From Torymus aiolomorphi (lineage: Eukaryota > Arthropoda > Insecta > Hymenoptera > Torymidae), in the NCBI GenBank assembly GCA_036365515.1, contig CM070875.1:100078628-100142627 (forward strand): a stretch of 64,000 nucleotides of DNA. Reading direction: 5' to 3'. The translations under genes and the position numbers were made by a program. Numbering within the stretch: position 1 is the first letter of the stretch; every line of letters begins with the position of its first letter. Under the pieces are notes generated by a model. It had not been told where the DNA came from and ran no database searches. It worked only from the letters and a program-made list of their open reading frames with translations. Below, piece after piece: positions 33,582-43,827 of the stretch.

Positions 33582-33655
33582 GGTTTCCCGCGGCCACCCA
33601 TCCAAATAATGACCGCACCCAGCGCTGCTTAACTTCGGTGATCGGCCGAGGTATA
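33582..33655 (-). pseudogene. 5S rRNA-derived fragment
   Basis: On minus: GGCCGATCACCGAAGTTAAG, CAGCGCTGGGTGCGGTCA and TTTGGATGGGTGGCCGCGGG match the internal two thirds of eukaryotic 5S rRNA, including the Pol III internal control region. The first ~35 nt and the 3' end are missing or diverged, so it is a pseudogene or the head of a 5S-derived SINE. It is cut at its 5' side by a fold-back element starting at 33,661. Confidence 0.82.
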
Positions 33656-33660
33656 TCGAA

Positions 33661-33775
33661 CTAGTACATTACGCAACTAGTGCGCACAGCACTCACTGCG
33701 CTCAAGCGACAAACTCGACTTGTGCCTAAATTACCTTGCGTACGTGTTGCGTATACTATTTTTTCACAGAAGTGC
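33661..33775. mobile_element. Fold-back element, TAGTACATTACG family
   Basis: CTAGTACATTACGCAACTAG at the left faces GTGTTGCGTATACTATTTTT at the right. Inner GTGCGC..CGCTCAAGCG. Same termini as the 29,307 and 62,883 copies. Confidence 0.6.
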
Positions 33776-34400
33776 GCAAAATATAGCAAACCTATTAAAA
33801 TAAAAAGAAATAAGTAATATGAAACGAAGCGCGAGTCGATTTTGTCGCCCGAGCATCAGCGAGGGTGAGTAAAATGATGAGTAAGTAAATATAAAGAAGG
33901 TCAAAAAGACATACATAAACATAAATAAATATAGTATTATTTAGTTAAATAATACTTCACATGTAAGTTCAAATGTGAAGTTTATTTAAACAAAAAAAAC
34001 TATGTTATAATAAACTTGCAAATGCATTCAAACAAACTTATACATCTTTAATCATCTTTGTGGAATGCGTATATACAAACTGTTATGTTTTGAATTGGTA
34101 AAGAGGTTTTCTAAACATACTTTTCCTCTCATTTTTCAAATAAAAAGAAATCGAAACGTATATGAAACAGTGTGCAAAGCAAGTGCTTTGCTCACGCTTC
34201 CTCCAAATGTGTAAATCTAGCGCTTTGCACACGGAAAACAAGCACGAAAAGCCGTATTTTGCGCACGCTGTGTGAAATAGTACATTTCGATACTAGTGCA
34301 AGGATTTGACTTTCCCCTCGTGTGACTGTTTGCACCCGAGCGAAGCGATTCCTTGGGTCCGAAAACCCCTAGGGCCCCCAGACTTTGACGAATTTATCAA
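33776..34400. other. Spacer with fold-back remnants, no gene seen
   Basis: AT-rich, with CACATGTAAGTTCAAATGTGAAG and a decayed hairpin at about 34,160-34,345 ending AAATAGTACATTTCGATAC, a further relative of the TAGTACATTACG ends. Confidence 0.4.
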
Positions 34401-35256
34401 TTTGGCTGAGAGAAAATGTCGTGTACGTCTTAGTTTGGGAACCCGGTATGTCCGGATATTTTACTTTTAAAAGTTCTTCTTCATAATAACCACCGGAAAC
34501 GGGTTGATCTTGATAATCTTTCAAACGGTAAGTAATAGGATTTGTTTTCGATATTTTATATATTGTAAATATCTCAGTTGACCAAAGGTGTGTATCCTTT
34601 CTCGAATACTTGCTTTACTTTGCTTACTCGTACTCTATCATTAACTTTGAACTTTGGATTCTTTACAGCTTTAGACTGGTTTGAATATCGAGTTCGAACC
34701 TGCGCTTCGTTCACTGTCGTAACATCTTTCGGCTTCATACATATAGTTTTATGCTTTGTGCTATTGTAGGTAGAAATCAAATCAGATAAAATATCAAGCC
34801 ATTTAAAATTTCCACGCAAACTAAATTGTATCCACATCTTATTTTTCAATGTTTTATTCAATCTTTCGCAGACGCCTTGAGAATGCTGTCTGTTGAGTAG
34901 AGATTAATCTTATATTGCTCCATCAGCTTTTTAAAGTTTGAATTGTAAAATTCCTTGCCTCGATCTGTCTGTAGATTCTTCGGTACTCGTCATTGAACAA
35001 GAACATTCTTCATAGCTGTTGTAACATCTATTCCTGATTTACTTTTAACGGGTACAGCTCACGCATACTTGGAAAACACATCAATGATGGTGAGCAAATA
35101 CCTATAACCTTTGTTCTCTTGAGCATAAGGTTGCATTTCAACCAAATCAGCTTGCCAAGATTGATCCAGGCCTCTTACATCAAACTTTCGACGTTGGTAG
35201 TTTCTTCGAGCAGGTTTATGCAACTCTTCTACTACTACTTTCTTACGATGATACAT
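34401..35256 (-). pseudogene. Polinton/Maverick integrase (rve), broken
   Basis: Minus frames give GLDQSWQADLVEMQPYAQEN then YLLTIIDVFSKYA (first catalytic Asp in QAD), further on LQTDRGKEF (second Asp), and after a frame change NKTLKNKMWIQFSLRG, WLDILSDLISTYN, HKTICMKPKD and a KFKVNDRVRVSK tail of chromodomain-like type. This is the retroviral-type integrase carried by Polintons. A stop near 35,058 and at least one frameshift near 34,862 inactivate it. It lies convergent in orientation with the other minus-strand Polinton ORFs to its right. Confidence 0.8.
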
Positions 35257-35640
35257 GCTTCGATGTCGACTCCTTCGTATCCAGCGTATTACTATTATGT
35301 GACAACTGAAGTACCATCACTTTTATACTCTCCATTTCCCTCTCAAAATTAGCAATTTTTATATTTAATTCATCTCGATAAGCTTCCACTATTTCATCTA
35401 AATTAAAATCATTTCTCAATTCGTTAATAACATTTACAACTTTCGTAACTTCTCCATCCACTATACGCTGTAATGATTGCACATTAACTGCATCGTGTAG
35501 ATTATTGGGTGCTCCTACATTGCATAATCTCTACTTTTCAAGATCGAACTGTCCATCGGATGTGATTTATATCCCACTTCTGGAGGACCTCTAATACCTT
35601 CTCTTACTTTTAGATTTCGTCCGAACACGTCGACACTCAT
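35243..35640 (-). pseudogene. Polinton-associated coiled-coil protein, broken
   Basis: Starts MSVDVFGRNLKVREGIRGPP, then VGYKSHPMDSS. A stop and frame change near 35,520 separate this from a second frame beginning MQSLQRIVDGEVTKVVNVIN, whose remaining ~55 residues look coiled-coil (ELNIKIANFEREMESIKVMV). Such two-part small proteins (glycine/proline head, coiled-coil tail) sit next to the integrase in insect Polintons. Function is unknown to me; a structural or fibre-like role would be a guess. Confidence 0.65.
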
Positions 35641-35670
35641 TTTGATACGGAAAAGAGAGAGAAAGTTCAT

Positions 35671-36555
35671 CTAATATATATACCCTCCCTCCTGCAATTC
35701 CTCAATTATCGAGTGAATCTCATTAACGTGGCTGGGATTGTCAGCTGATTGTTCCGTTATGAGTAAACTCAAACGTTCCACCAGCTCGTTGGGATCGTCC
35801 CAATACACATAATCCATACTGGTATTAATTCTTGCCGACTTATATCGTGGTAATACACCAGCACCTTGTTTCGAATATTCAAACATGGGAGCAATGATGT
35901 ATTTGAATTTGTTGCTGTTGTGAAAACGAATTTTTTCATTAGTGTCATAGCGTTTCTTATGTGCTGACGATACTTCAAGTATTTTCCGGTAATTCTCAAT
36001 ATCAGTAGTAGTGATCTGGCGTTCACTGGGCTGTTTCGTAATGAGTAATTCTAGTAATCGATGAGTTTTCGCATACTTCACCCCATTCACCTTGATATCG
36101 CTACCCTCCAAGTCTATAGGGGAATTACCAATCATGAATCGCCCATTCTCTTTGCGTACCCCATAAATTTTGTCTACGTTTTGATCTTGACTGAGCATTT
36201 GCAAATATTTATTATTGCTTTCATCATCATAACCATCATTGCTCGTAGCTGATTCAAAAAACGTGCCGGCTGCTTGCAATGTATCATCCTGCTCTTGCAT
36301 ATCATCATCATGCTCTTCATCGCGTTTGATAAATTTATTATACTTTTCATCATGTTTGATAGCTCTACTCAATGCTTCTTTGGACTGTTTGGCTACGAGC
36401 TTCTCAAGCGGCTCAACGATTGGTTTGAAAGTATCTTCCATTGTTTTCTCAAAAGTATCTTTTCCATACTTCAACAAATTATATTTACGTTTAACTACAT
36501 TGCGAGCTTTTACAAGATCATGAAGTATATCCTTTATGCGAGCGAATTCTGCCAT
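35671..36555 (-). CDS. Polinton-associated uncharacterised protein (DUF8207-like)
   Basis: An intact 294-residue frame. Residues 1-90 are charged and helical (MAEFARIKDILHDLVKARNV...), about 90-115 are Asp/Glu-rich linker, and 130-260 hold a globular part with YGVRKENGRFMIGNSPIDLE, YAKTHRLLELLI and WDDPNELVERLSLLI. It ends EELQEGGYIY. The YGxR..G.FMIG...I...G..Y..T..L.ELL pattern matches the DUF8207-type proteins that I associate with arthropod Polintons (from memory). No enzymatic motif is visible. It is the only undamaged ORF of this element, 40 bp left of the ATPase stop and read in the same direction. Confidence 0.75.
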   Translation of the reverse strand: MAEFARIKDILHDLVKARNVVKRKYNLLKYGKDTFEKTMEDTFKPIVEPLEKLVAKQSKEALSRAIKHDEKYNKFIKRDEEHDDDMQEQDDTLQAAGTFFESATSNDGYDDESNNKYLQMLSQDQNVDKIYGVRKENGRFMIGNSPIDLEGSDIKVNGVKYAKTHRLLELLITKQPSERQITTTDIENYRKILEVSSAHKKRYDTNEKIRFHNSNKFKYIIAPMFEYSKQGAGVLPRYKSARINTSMDYVYWDDPNELVERLSLLITEQSADNPSHVNEIHSIIEELQEGGYIY

Positions 36556-36596
36556 GTTGAAGCTTCAACGTTCAGTTGAAGATTGTGATTGAAAGA

Positions 36597-37190
36597 CTAA
36601 GAGCCGCCCATATTTATAGCAAAACAGTCAAAGCCCTTACGATATCTTCCTCCATTGATTGGACAATCCTTGTCAATCATTAGAAATCCATATTTCTCAT
36701 CTCTCCAACATTTAACACATAAATCTTTAAACTCTGTGTAAGTCATATCAGAATTAACATGATCTTCATACAAGTGTTTTAAATTAACATAATCTTGCCG
36801 AAAAATTACCAAAAGATTTACATTATGCCTGACGAGATGCTTTGGAATGTGAGCATATGACTGACAAAGATAAAAACAATCTACATTTTTATGTCTACCC
36901 ATGCAGAATAATGCTTTAACATGGTTTTGTTTTTCACAAGCTATGTCATCGAATATAATGATAGAGTTCGGGAGAGCATTTTCAGGAGCTGTAACTTCAT
37001 CATGTTCGTTGTAGGGGAAATACTGCACGCCCTCTCACGGTTCTATAAGTTTCTGACGAAATTTATACTTCGGCTGATTCAAAGATTTTGAATATGTATA
37101 AACATTAATCTAACAACATTGGGATGTGTAATGAGTGCAAGCAAACTATTGGTTTTCCCCAATTTGACGGTCCACAAAATACAACTCTAA
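36597..37190 (-). pseudogene. Polinton packaging ATPase (FtsK/HerA-like), broken
   Basis: The right part encodes a Walker A-like VVFCGPSNWGKP, where the usual final GK[ST] has Pro instead of Thr/Ser. Then frame changes near 37,030. The left part is a continuous 143-residue frame with Walker B NSIIIFDDIACEKQ, then KALFCMGRHKNVDCFYLCQS, VNLLVIFRQDYVNLKHLYED and a C-terminal CPINGGRYRKGFD. These are the hallmarks of the A32-like genome-packaging ATPase of Polintons and related viruses. The lost Walker A residue and frameshifts indicate inactivity. Confidence 0.8.
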
Positions 37191-37279
37191 TACTGCTTGG
37201 AAGTAAGTCTCCATGCCGCTTTGTCTTTATTTTCTTGCTCCACGATATTATCAAAATTCCATACCGGAAGCTGAAGAGG

Positions 37280-37675
37280 CTGTTCCTTGAAATTGATCGT
37301 TCAGCTATAAATAGAGCGCTTTTATACTCGCGGGTTGAGTCTTCATTAGACTTTCATAGTGTGATCATCGTATACAGACGACGAGGTCGCGGTTTGATAA
37401 ATAAAATTCTCAACAGCCTTCCAATAGAACTTCATTTACCAGGATATCAGTACTGCGGACTAGGTACTAAGTTAGCAAAACGTTTAGCTCGAGGTGATAA
37501 AGGTATAATCTATTTGATAGAGCTTGTCAAGAGCACGACATAACTTATTCTCAGAACAGAGAAAACATTGAGTCTAGAGACAACGCGGATAGAGTTTAAG
37601 CGGATAAGGCGTAGCCGAGAGTTAAGGCTAAATATTCAAGTATTGGGGAGAAAGTAGCTGCTATATACAATCACA
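37280..37675 (+). pseudogene. Polinton PLA2-like capsid-associated protein, broken
   Basis: Plus frame RRGRGLINKILNSLPIELHL then PGYQYCGLGTKLAKRLARGD. After a frame change the conserved EHDITYSQNRENIE (His-Asp pair of the phospholipase A2-like fold) follows, then two stops near 37,600. The order GYQYCGxGT..ARGD.G..EHDI.Y is the parvovirus-VP1-like PLA2 domain found in Polinton proteins. It is divergently transcribed from the ATPase, as usual for these elements. Confidence 0.75.
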
Positions 37676-37681
37676 AATTTT

Positions 37682-37931
37682 ATGAAAGCCAAATCAAAAC
37701 TCGGAATGGGTGTAAAGAGAAAGCAACCCACGAGGCTAAAGAATATCATAAAAGCTGCGTCAAAATCAATGGTTAAAAGTAACTCTGCTCGTAAGGTGAT
37801 TCTCTCTGCTTTGAAAGGTGCGCGTTCTGCTGTCAAGAAAGCAGGTGGAAAAAGTAAAATTATCATTCTACGCGTTTTACCGGTACCCTCAAAAGTAGGT
37901 GGTTTCCTACCGTTTCTCGTACCAATATTTG

Positions 37932-37933
<2 letters not shown>
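37682..37933 (+). pseudogene. Basic core-like Polinton protein, cut by (GT)n
   Basis: Starts MKAKSKLGMGVKRKQPTRLK, continues with Lys/Arg/Ala-rich sequence and then IIILRVLPVPSKVGGFLPFL, a hydrophobic Gly/Pro stretch typical of the small basic minor capsid/core proteins of insect Polintons. The reading frame runs straight into the (GT)n tract (VCVCVC), so the C-terminus is lost or replaced. It follows the PLA2-like frame by a few bases and may be one fused reading frame in intact relatives. Confidence 0.65.

Positions 37934-38012
<79 letters not shown>
37934..38012. repeat. (GT)n microsatellite
   Basis: Nearly pure GT dinucleotide run that truncates the Polinton core-like frame. Confidence 0.98.
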
Positions 38013-38016
<4 letters not shown>

Positions 38017-38039
38017 GTCATTGAGCCGATCCGTTCTTG

Positions 38040-39320
38040 GTTGATTTCGAATTTTCGATTTTCTCAAAATTGTTTTTTGCTTTTTTTTAATGATAGGATC
38101 GAGATATTTGAATCGGATGGATATCATTCGAAAGAGAATTAATATACATAAATATATTTATATTTTCTAAAAAAAAAAGTTTCTAGATATCACGGTTCTT
38201 TTCTTATTAACAAAAATGTGTTTTTTTTTTTTAAGCTTTTAACTCCAAAACTAAACGGTCAATTTTTTTGAGAAAAATCATTATAATTCAGAATATAAAT
38301 AGCTATAATCTGTAAAGATTTGAATTCATTCTGTTGGTTACTTTTTTAGCAAAAAATGAAAAAATGAAAAAAATGAGTTTTGTATGTCCAACGATTGCGG
38401 GAGTAAAATTGACTTAATTGCTTCAAAATTCCTTGTAGAGGTAGATTTTAGATAGTTCTTGGTCGAGTTCTTTTGGCAAAATGATTGGTTCATAAATTTC
38501 AGAGATATATGAGGTTAAAACTTTTGTAACCTTTTTTTCAAATCGCAATTTCTCGAGAACGGGTCTATGTATGTGAGTCGGATGGGTAGCATTCGAAAGA
38601 GAATTAAAATACTTATATTATCTAAAAAAAAAGTTTCTAGCTATCACGGTTCTTTTGATATCAGTTTTGTATATCAATCAATTACGGGAGTAAACTTAAC
38701 TTAATCAGTTCAAAATTCCTTGTAGTGGTACATTTTGGATAGCTCGGTCGGATTCTGTGGGCAAAATGATTGGTCCACAAATTTCAGGGACATTTGAGGA
38801 TTAAATTTTTTTTAATATTTCTCTCAAATCGCAATTTCTCGAGAACGATTCTATGTATCAGATCCATATTTATAGACAATATGATAAATGTGATATACAT
38901 AATATGTGTGCTAATTTTCATCAAAATTGAATGCTTACTTTTTGAGATATTTGATATTGAAAATTTTCGTATTTTATACAAAGTCAATTACTTTGTCGCA
39001 TGATAACTAGTGAAAAAAAATTGATTTAATCATGTTGAAATTTTGTGGAAATGTAGAGTTTGTATCTTTATCGTCTAAGTCCTTTAGGTAAAAGAATCGT
39101 CTATTTCAGGTTAAAATCTTTTTACGGTTTTTTCAAAATCGTGATTTTGAAAAATCACACTTCATGTATCAGTTTTAAATTTATATACTATTTTGTATGC
39201 AATATATCGACGGCAGAGCGGAATAAGGTTGCATTTTAAATAGTAATGAATTTTAAATCATTGTAAATTTTTAAATCATTTTAAAACACGTAGAATGAAA
39301 AAACATATATTATATTTGAA
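38040..39320. repeat. Diverged tandem duplication, ~290-bp unit, no gene
   Basis: The block at about 38,391-38,660 (GGGAGTAAAATTGACTTAAT, TTCAAAATTCCTTGTAG, GGCAAAATGATTGGT, TCGCAATTTCTCGAGAACG) recurs at about 38,683-38,880. A partial third copy can be guessed to 39,180. AAGTTTCTAGATATCACGGT near 38,180 recurs near 38,632. The repeats look like the non-coding body of an old transposon. Confidence 0.65.
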
Positions 39321-39327
39321 CTATATG

Positions 39328-40500
39328 CTATACATATAGGAACGATAAATTAATTTGGAGGAAGCTACGTGCTAATGACTTGGCAGCGGTTTTTTTTTTT
39401 TGTTTTCGCAGTTTTTTCACGAAAATTTTATACTCAGAACTCAGAGAGGTTTTCTTGAGCTTCAATGTACTTTCATCAATTGGAATAATAGCATGGTATT
39501 GTAACGTGCCTGATATAGATTTAGCCTTGACCAGTCTTGGTTTTAGTTTCAAAACAATTTCTTCATAAGATTCTTGACTGCTATAAAAAACATTGGTTTT
39601 TCTGCAGTAATCTTTAGCCCAATCGTACAGCTCTTCTGGCGTTAAAATATGATTACTAGAAGAAACTTGTAGACTCGCTCGTTCCACTTTTTAGGTTCGT
39701 GCCTATACCATCGCACGCACCTCTACCATGTTCTGTGGCATGAAAATGCCACTCAGCTGTGATTCCAAAATCTTTCTCGTGAAAAAGAAGATTTTGAAAA
39801 TTGGATTATTCCTAAGATGCTGACCTGCTCCATCAGTCAAACAATAAACTTTCTTGACTGCAAAATTAGATTTATTATTACAATTTTTTGATATTCGTAA
39901 ACGGCTATGGTATCATGATTTAAATTGTCGGAAATCACAGCAATGCTTACATGTTTGAGTTCATCATTTTCTTTATAGTACACTACAAATGTAAAAACTG
40001 TTGCCTGGTTGTTATTTCAGTGGAAGAACTGTGTAGAATTTTGTATAATGAAAGCATAATTTTCTGCAAAATCGCAACACACGAGAAATTCTTCTTCAAG
40101 ATTGCTTTTGACGTTATTTATAAAAAGTGATTGTTTCTTAGCGAAAAAATCGTGAGTATTTAATTTTATTAATTTTTCTCCCAGTATGTCCATAAATTCG
40201 TACACATTTACAGTTTTGGAAGCTATTGTACACCGATCTGTTTGAAGCCATGATTGATAATCGATTTGATAAATAGCATTTTCATCAAAACATTTAAGCA
40301 AATGTTTTCGTTATATAGACATATTAGGGCAATCCAAACAGTCACACAAAAAGCATCTATCGTGTGCATCATTACAGACAATTGCTTGGATGCAATCGTG
40401 GTAGTTTTGAAGAGGCAATTGAGTGTCTTTAGTTAAATTTTCTATGTCCATAGCAATAAGCATGAGCTTCACATTTTCGTGATGCAGAAACATGCATACA
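39328..40500 (-). pseudogene. Relic of a cut-and-paste transposase (same family as 54.4-58.2 kb)
   Basis: Minus-strand pieces in order: DFAENYAFIIQNSTQFFH (first catalytic Asp), YCLTDGAGQHLRNN (second Asp), HEKDFG then AEWHFHATEHGRGACDG, and finally ERASLQVSSSNHILTPEELY to YHAIIPIDESTLKLKK. These collinear motifs match those in the 54.4-58.2 kb transposon. Frames are broken between the pieces (39,690-40,015), so it is inactive. The superfamily is unassigned. Terminal repeats were not found, and the element is probably truncated by the Polinton-side sequence. Confidence 0.78.
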
Positions 40501-40671
40501 TTGTGTTACCGCTACTCCCAGCTAAACACAATGGGGTGGCCTCTATTATGTGATGCAGACACACGGTATAGATGTTGTTGAATTGGGTTATTTTAAAATT
40601 ATCAGGTCCTGGAAACCTACCTTTGGTTACAGCACTTTATCAGCTACTGTGCTTGAAGGAGGCATTTTTTT

Positions 40672-40760
40672 CATCGTTTTCTGTGCGTAAAGTAACACTT
40701 CACGCACACCTATGCGTGAAGCAGGCAGGTGTGCGTGAGGTAATGCGTGAAATAGTAGAA
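40672..40760. repeat. Small palindromic cluster
   Basis: Inverted and direct copies of GCGTGAAG and CTTCACGC around GCAGGCAGGTGTGCGTGAGG. This is probably the core of a fold-back element. No gene. Confidence 0.5.
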
Positions 40761-40769
40761 TGCATATTT

Positions 40770-41561
40770 TGATCGGGAGAGCGTCGGTATTAAAGGCACA
40801 GTGTCTGTTGTCATTGTTTTTTTTTTAATTTATTTGGTATCGGGATTCCTTTTATTTATTTAATTTTTAAATACGTCAACGATGTGTTTATTATTTTTTA
40901 TTTTTAATATATTAATATAATATATTAAGAATATATATTAAGTGACTTGAATCCATGGATTCATAGAATTAAAAAATTTAATTATTTTAAAGATTCATTC
41001 ACATTTTCGTTCTAAAATTTTTCTAAGTGCCGCGTTTTTAAAACTTGCTCTGCGAAGCAAGTCTCCGTTTTACATACTTTAAAAATATTTTTCAATTCTT
41101 GTTAAATTCAGTTACCGTGCCAGGGTAACTTACACTTGATTTTCAAATAAATTTATTATAAAATTTTAAACATTTGTTTCGGCTACTCTTTTATTTTAAA
41201 CGGCACCGTTTTTATTTTGCCTATCTGCAACTAGAGACCGTCAAAGCTGCCAAGCACATCATAGAGAAACTAAGTCTATTTTTAACGTTGCTGTCTTCAC
41301 TTTTTGTCTTTAGTTAGCTAGTTCTATTTTCCCCAAATATAGACCCCATGTCATGAACCTTAAACCGTAATTTCGTTTTTGATTTCCCTTTAAACCAGTG
41401 ATATTTTGTTTGAGCGAAAATAAAACTATCCCTTTTTTTATTTTACCGTGTAAACAAAACTGCAAATCGCGGATGATTCAATGTCTGGGTAGCCACACCG
41501 GTTAAGACATCCATATTTTGCAGTAAAATAAAGAAAACAAGAATCTAAAGAAAATAATGCC
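40770..41561. other. Spacer, no gene seen
   Basis: AT-rich, with TATATATTAAT runs near 40,910. No open frame or repeat worth calling. Confidence 0.4.
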
Positions 41562-41574
41562 TTATCTCAAATCA
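41562..41574 (+). other. Putative Penelope target duplication, left
   Basis: TTATCTCAAATCA, repeated exactly at 46,030-46,042 on the other side of the 4.4-kb palindrome. About 45 bp separate it from the palindrome edge, and that stretch carries AGCTAATGGCAGTCATGG, similar to the ends of the 28.8-kb Penelope-type relic. Confidence 0.6.
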
Positions 41575-41680
41575 TGTAGTTGTTGGCAGCTAATGGCAGT
41601 CATGGTAGAATGTACTAAGGAATAGGCCGCTAACAGTTCTACTGCCCAGGTTAAAGAATAAAGACAAAACTTATATGTCC

Positions 41681-41717
41681 AACGTTTCGAACGGTTTTAT
41701 TCCGCCCCTTATCAAGG
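41681..41717 (-). ncRNA. Degenerate hammerhead-like motif, left Penelope end
   Basis: On minus: TTGATAA, a 6-bp helix GGGCGG / CCGTTC (two G-U pairs) with an AATAAAA loop, then GAAACGTT. Compared with the core CUGANGA...GAAA it has C3 to U and G8 to A, so cleavage is unlikely. Position in the Penelope 3' region fits. Confidence 0.4.
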
Positions 41718-42124
41718 TCTAAAAAATACAAATAAAACACAAATTTATTCAGGAACAAAGAACACTTAATCTATGACTTCGTATTTTTCGAATCTTACCA
41801 AAACTCTATCGTATTAAAGTATACTACAAGTAGACACTATAAGTGACTACTAGTCAATGTGAAGCAACGTAAGCAGATTCATCGTATTTATAGTAAAGTA
41901 TGTACCTGTGTGTGTGTAAGAAATGTGTGTACTGACAAGCTATTAAGTAACGATGACTAGACCGCGTATGTATAAAAAGTATTATTATTCTATTCTGATA
42001 GTCCAAAAATGAATATAACTTATAACAACTTATTGTTATTGATAAAACTTTTATAATCAGCCTTTAAAAAATTAGTGTCAAACTGTCTATTTAAACTATT
42101 GTGTTATGAGTGTATATGGAGCAT

Positions 42125-43827
42125 TTATGATAACAATCTTTTATTTATATTTTGTTCTTGATCTAAAATTTTGATATTTTTAAAATCAATTTGATGATTT
42201 GTATTCGTAATGTGTTCGTGTAAAACTGATTTATCCCTCTTAAATTTGCAGTCGCTCGCATGTTCTTTACTTCTTACAATTAATTTTCGAGATGTTTGTC
42301 CTACGTAAGACGCATCACAATCACAACAATTGACCTTATATACAGCATGAGATTTTTCATTTTTGTGATATTTGTCTTTTCCTAATCTAATTATGTAATT
42401 GAATTTATTGGAGATTGAATTGATGATGGTCAGGTTATTACTATTACAGATATTTTTTAATTCTGGATTAATATATTTAATATATGGAAAAACTAAAATG
42501 CTGTTGAAATTTATATTTTTAGAATTACATGTATTTTTATTATTATTTTTAATATGTAGTAAACGTTTATTTATGTGTTTATTAATAAAATTAATAGGAT
42601 AATCGTTCTCCAATAATAAATCTCTAATTAGATTAAGATTATTGTCATGGAAATGTGTGTCTGCTAAATTAATACATTTATCCACTAAATTACAAATAAT
42701 ACCAATTTTATTACTAACAGGATTGAGAGTTGAAATTTAAAAATCTACCAGAAAAAGTTGGTTTCCTGAACCAGTCCGTGGAAATTTTTTGTTTATTTTG
42801 AATGATAAGAATGTCAAGAAAACTAATTTTATTATTATTAGATATTTCAACTGTGAATTGCAAATTCTTATCAAAACTATTGAATAAGTTTACGGTATAA
42901 TCTATCATCCGATCAGGGACACATATGATGATATCATCGACGTATCTATAATAAAACGGAACAGGGAAGCAAATTTTTGATAAGGCCTGATTTTCTAAAT
43001 CCTCCATGACAATATCAGCTAAGATGGGACTTAAGGGGTTGCCCATGGCCGCTCCAAATATTTGTTTATAAAAGATGTTATTGAATACAAAGTAATTATT
43101 ATGTAAGATAAAACTAATAACATTAATGAATTCGCTATAATTTAGTTCGCAAAAGTTATGAAGTTGATTCCATCGTTTTTCCAATGAGTTAAAAATTAAA
43201 TAATCCGCAACATTTGAATACAAGCTAATAACATCCAAACTAATAATCGTATATCCAGCAGGTATAGATACGAATTCAATTTTTTGTTTTAGATCTAGGC
43301 TATTAGTAACATGTGAAATCGGTCTTTTTAATTTGTTGAAGAGAAACTTGGCTAGAATTTTAGATAAATGATATGTGGAAGTATTAATCGCAGAAATTAT
43401 AGGTCTAACTGGAAAATTGATCTTATGTATTTTCACAAGACCATAAGCTCTAGCTATTGTACATTTATTTGAGACCGGTTGTAATTTTTGAAAGTTAGTT
43501 TTATTTCTTAGATTCTTAATAAGAGCGTCAGTGTTCTTTTCCAATGAAGGCAGACGGTTTTTCTTAATAATACTATAATATTTTGTGTCCGAGAATAAAT
43601 TAATCATTTTTTCCAGATATTTTTGTTTTTCTATCACAACAGTACTATTACCTTTATCAGCTCGTGTTACTAAAAGGATAGTATCATGGCTTAGAAATTC
43701 TTTGGTTCTTTTTAAATCAATCTTGAGCTTTTTGTCAAAAAAATCTAAACTGAAATTATTATTCTGTTGTTTACTTAAAATATTTAAGATTTTATTTCTT
43801 ATATTTGAGAAAAATCTTAAATGCAAA
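42125..43827 (-). pseudogene. Penelope-like RT with GIY-YIG endonuclease, left copy
   Basis: The frame enters at the junction (IRNKILNILSKQQNNN) and encodes RADKGNSTVVIEKQKY, AYGLVKIHKINFPVRPIISA, TIISLDVISLYSNV (motif A), QIFGAAMGNPLSPILADIVM (motif B) and YYRYVDDIIICVPD (catalytic YVDD). After a 2-bp deletion near 42,720 the C-terminus continues: VNCCDCDASYVGQTSRKLIV then RSKEHASD, a GIY-YIG nuclease with the CxxCxxxYVGxTxR motif of Penelope elements. Palm residues are intact here. The frameshift separates RT from nuclease, and the 5' end is missing. Confidence 0.9.

Noticed and set aside
37936..38142. VCVCVC and HTHTHT frames across the (GT)n tract
   Set aside because: Microsatellite translation.
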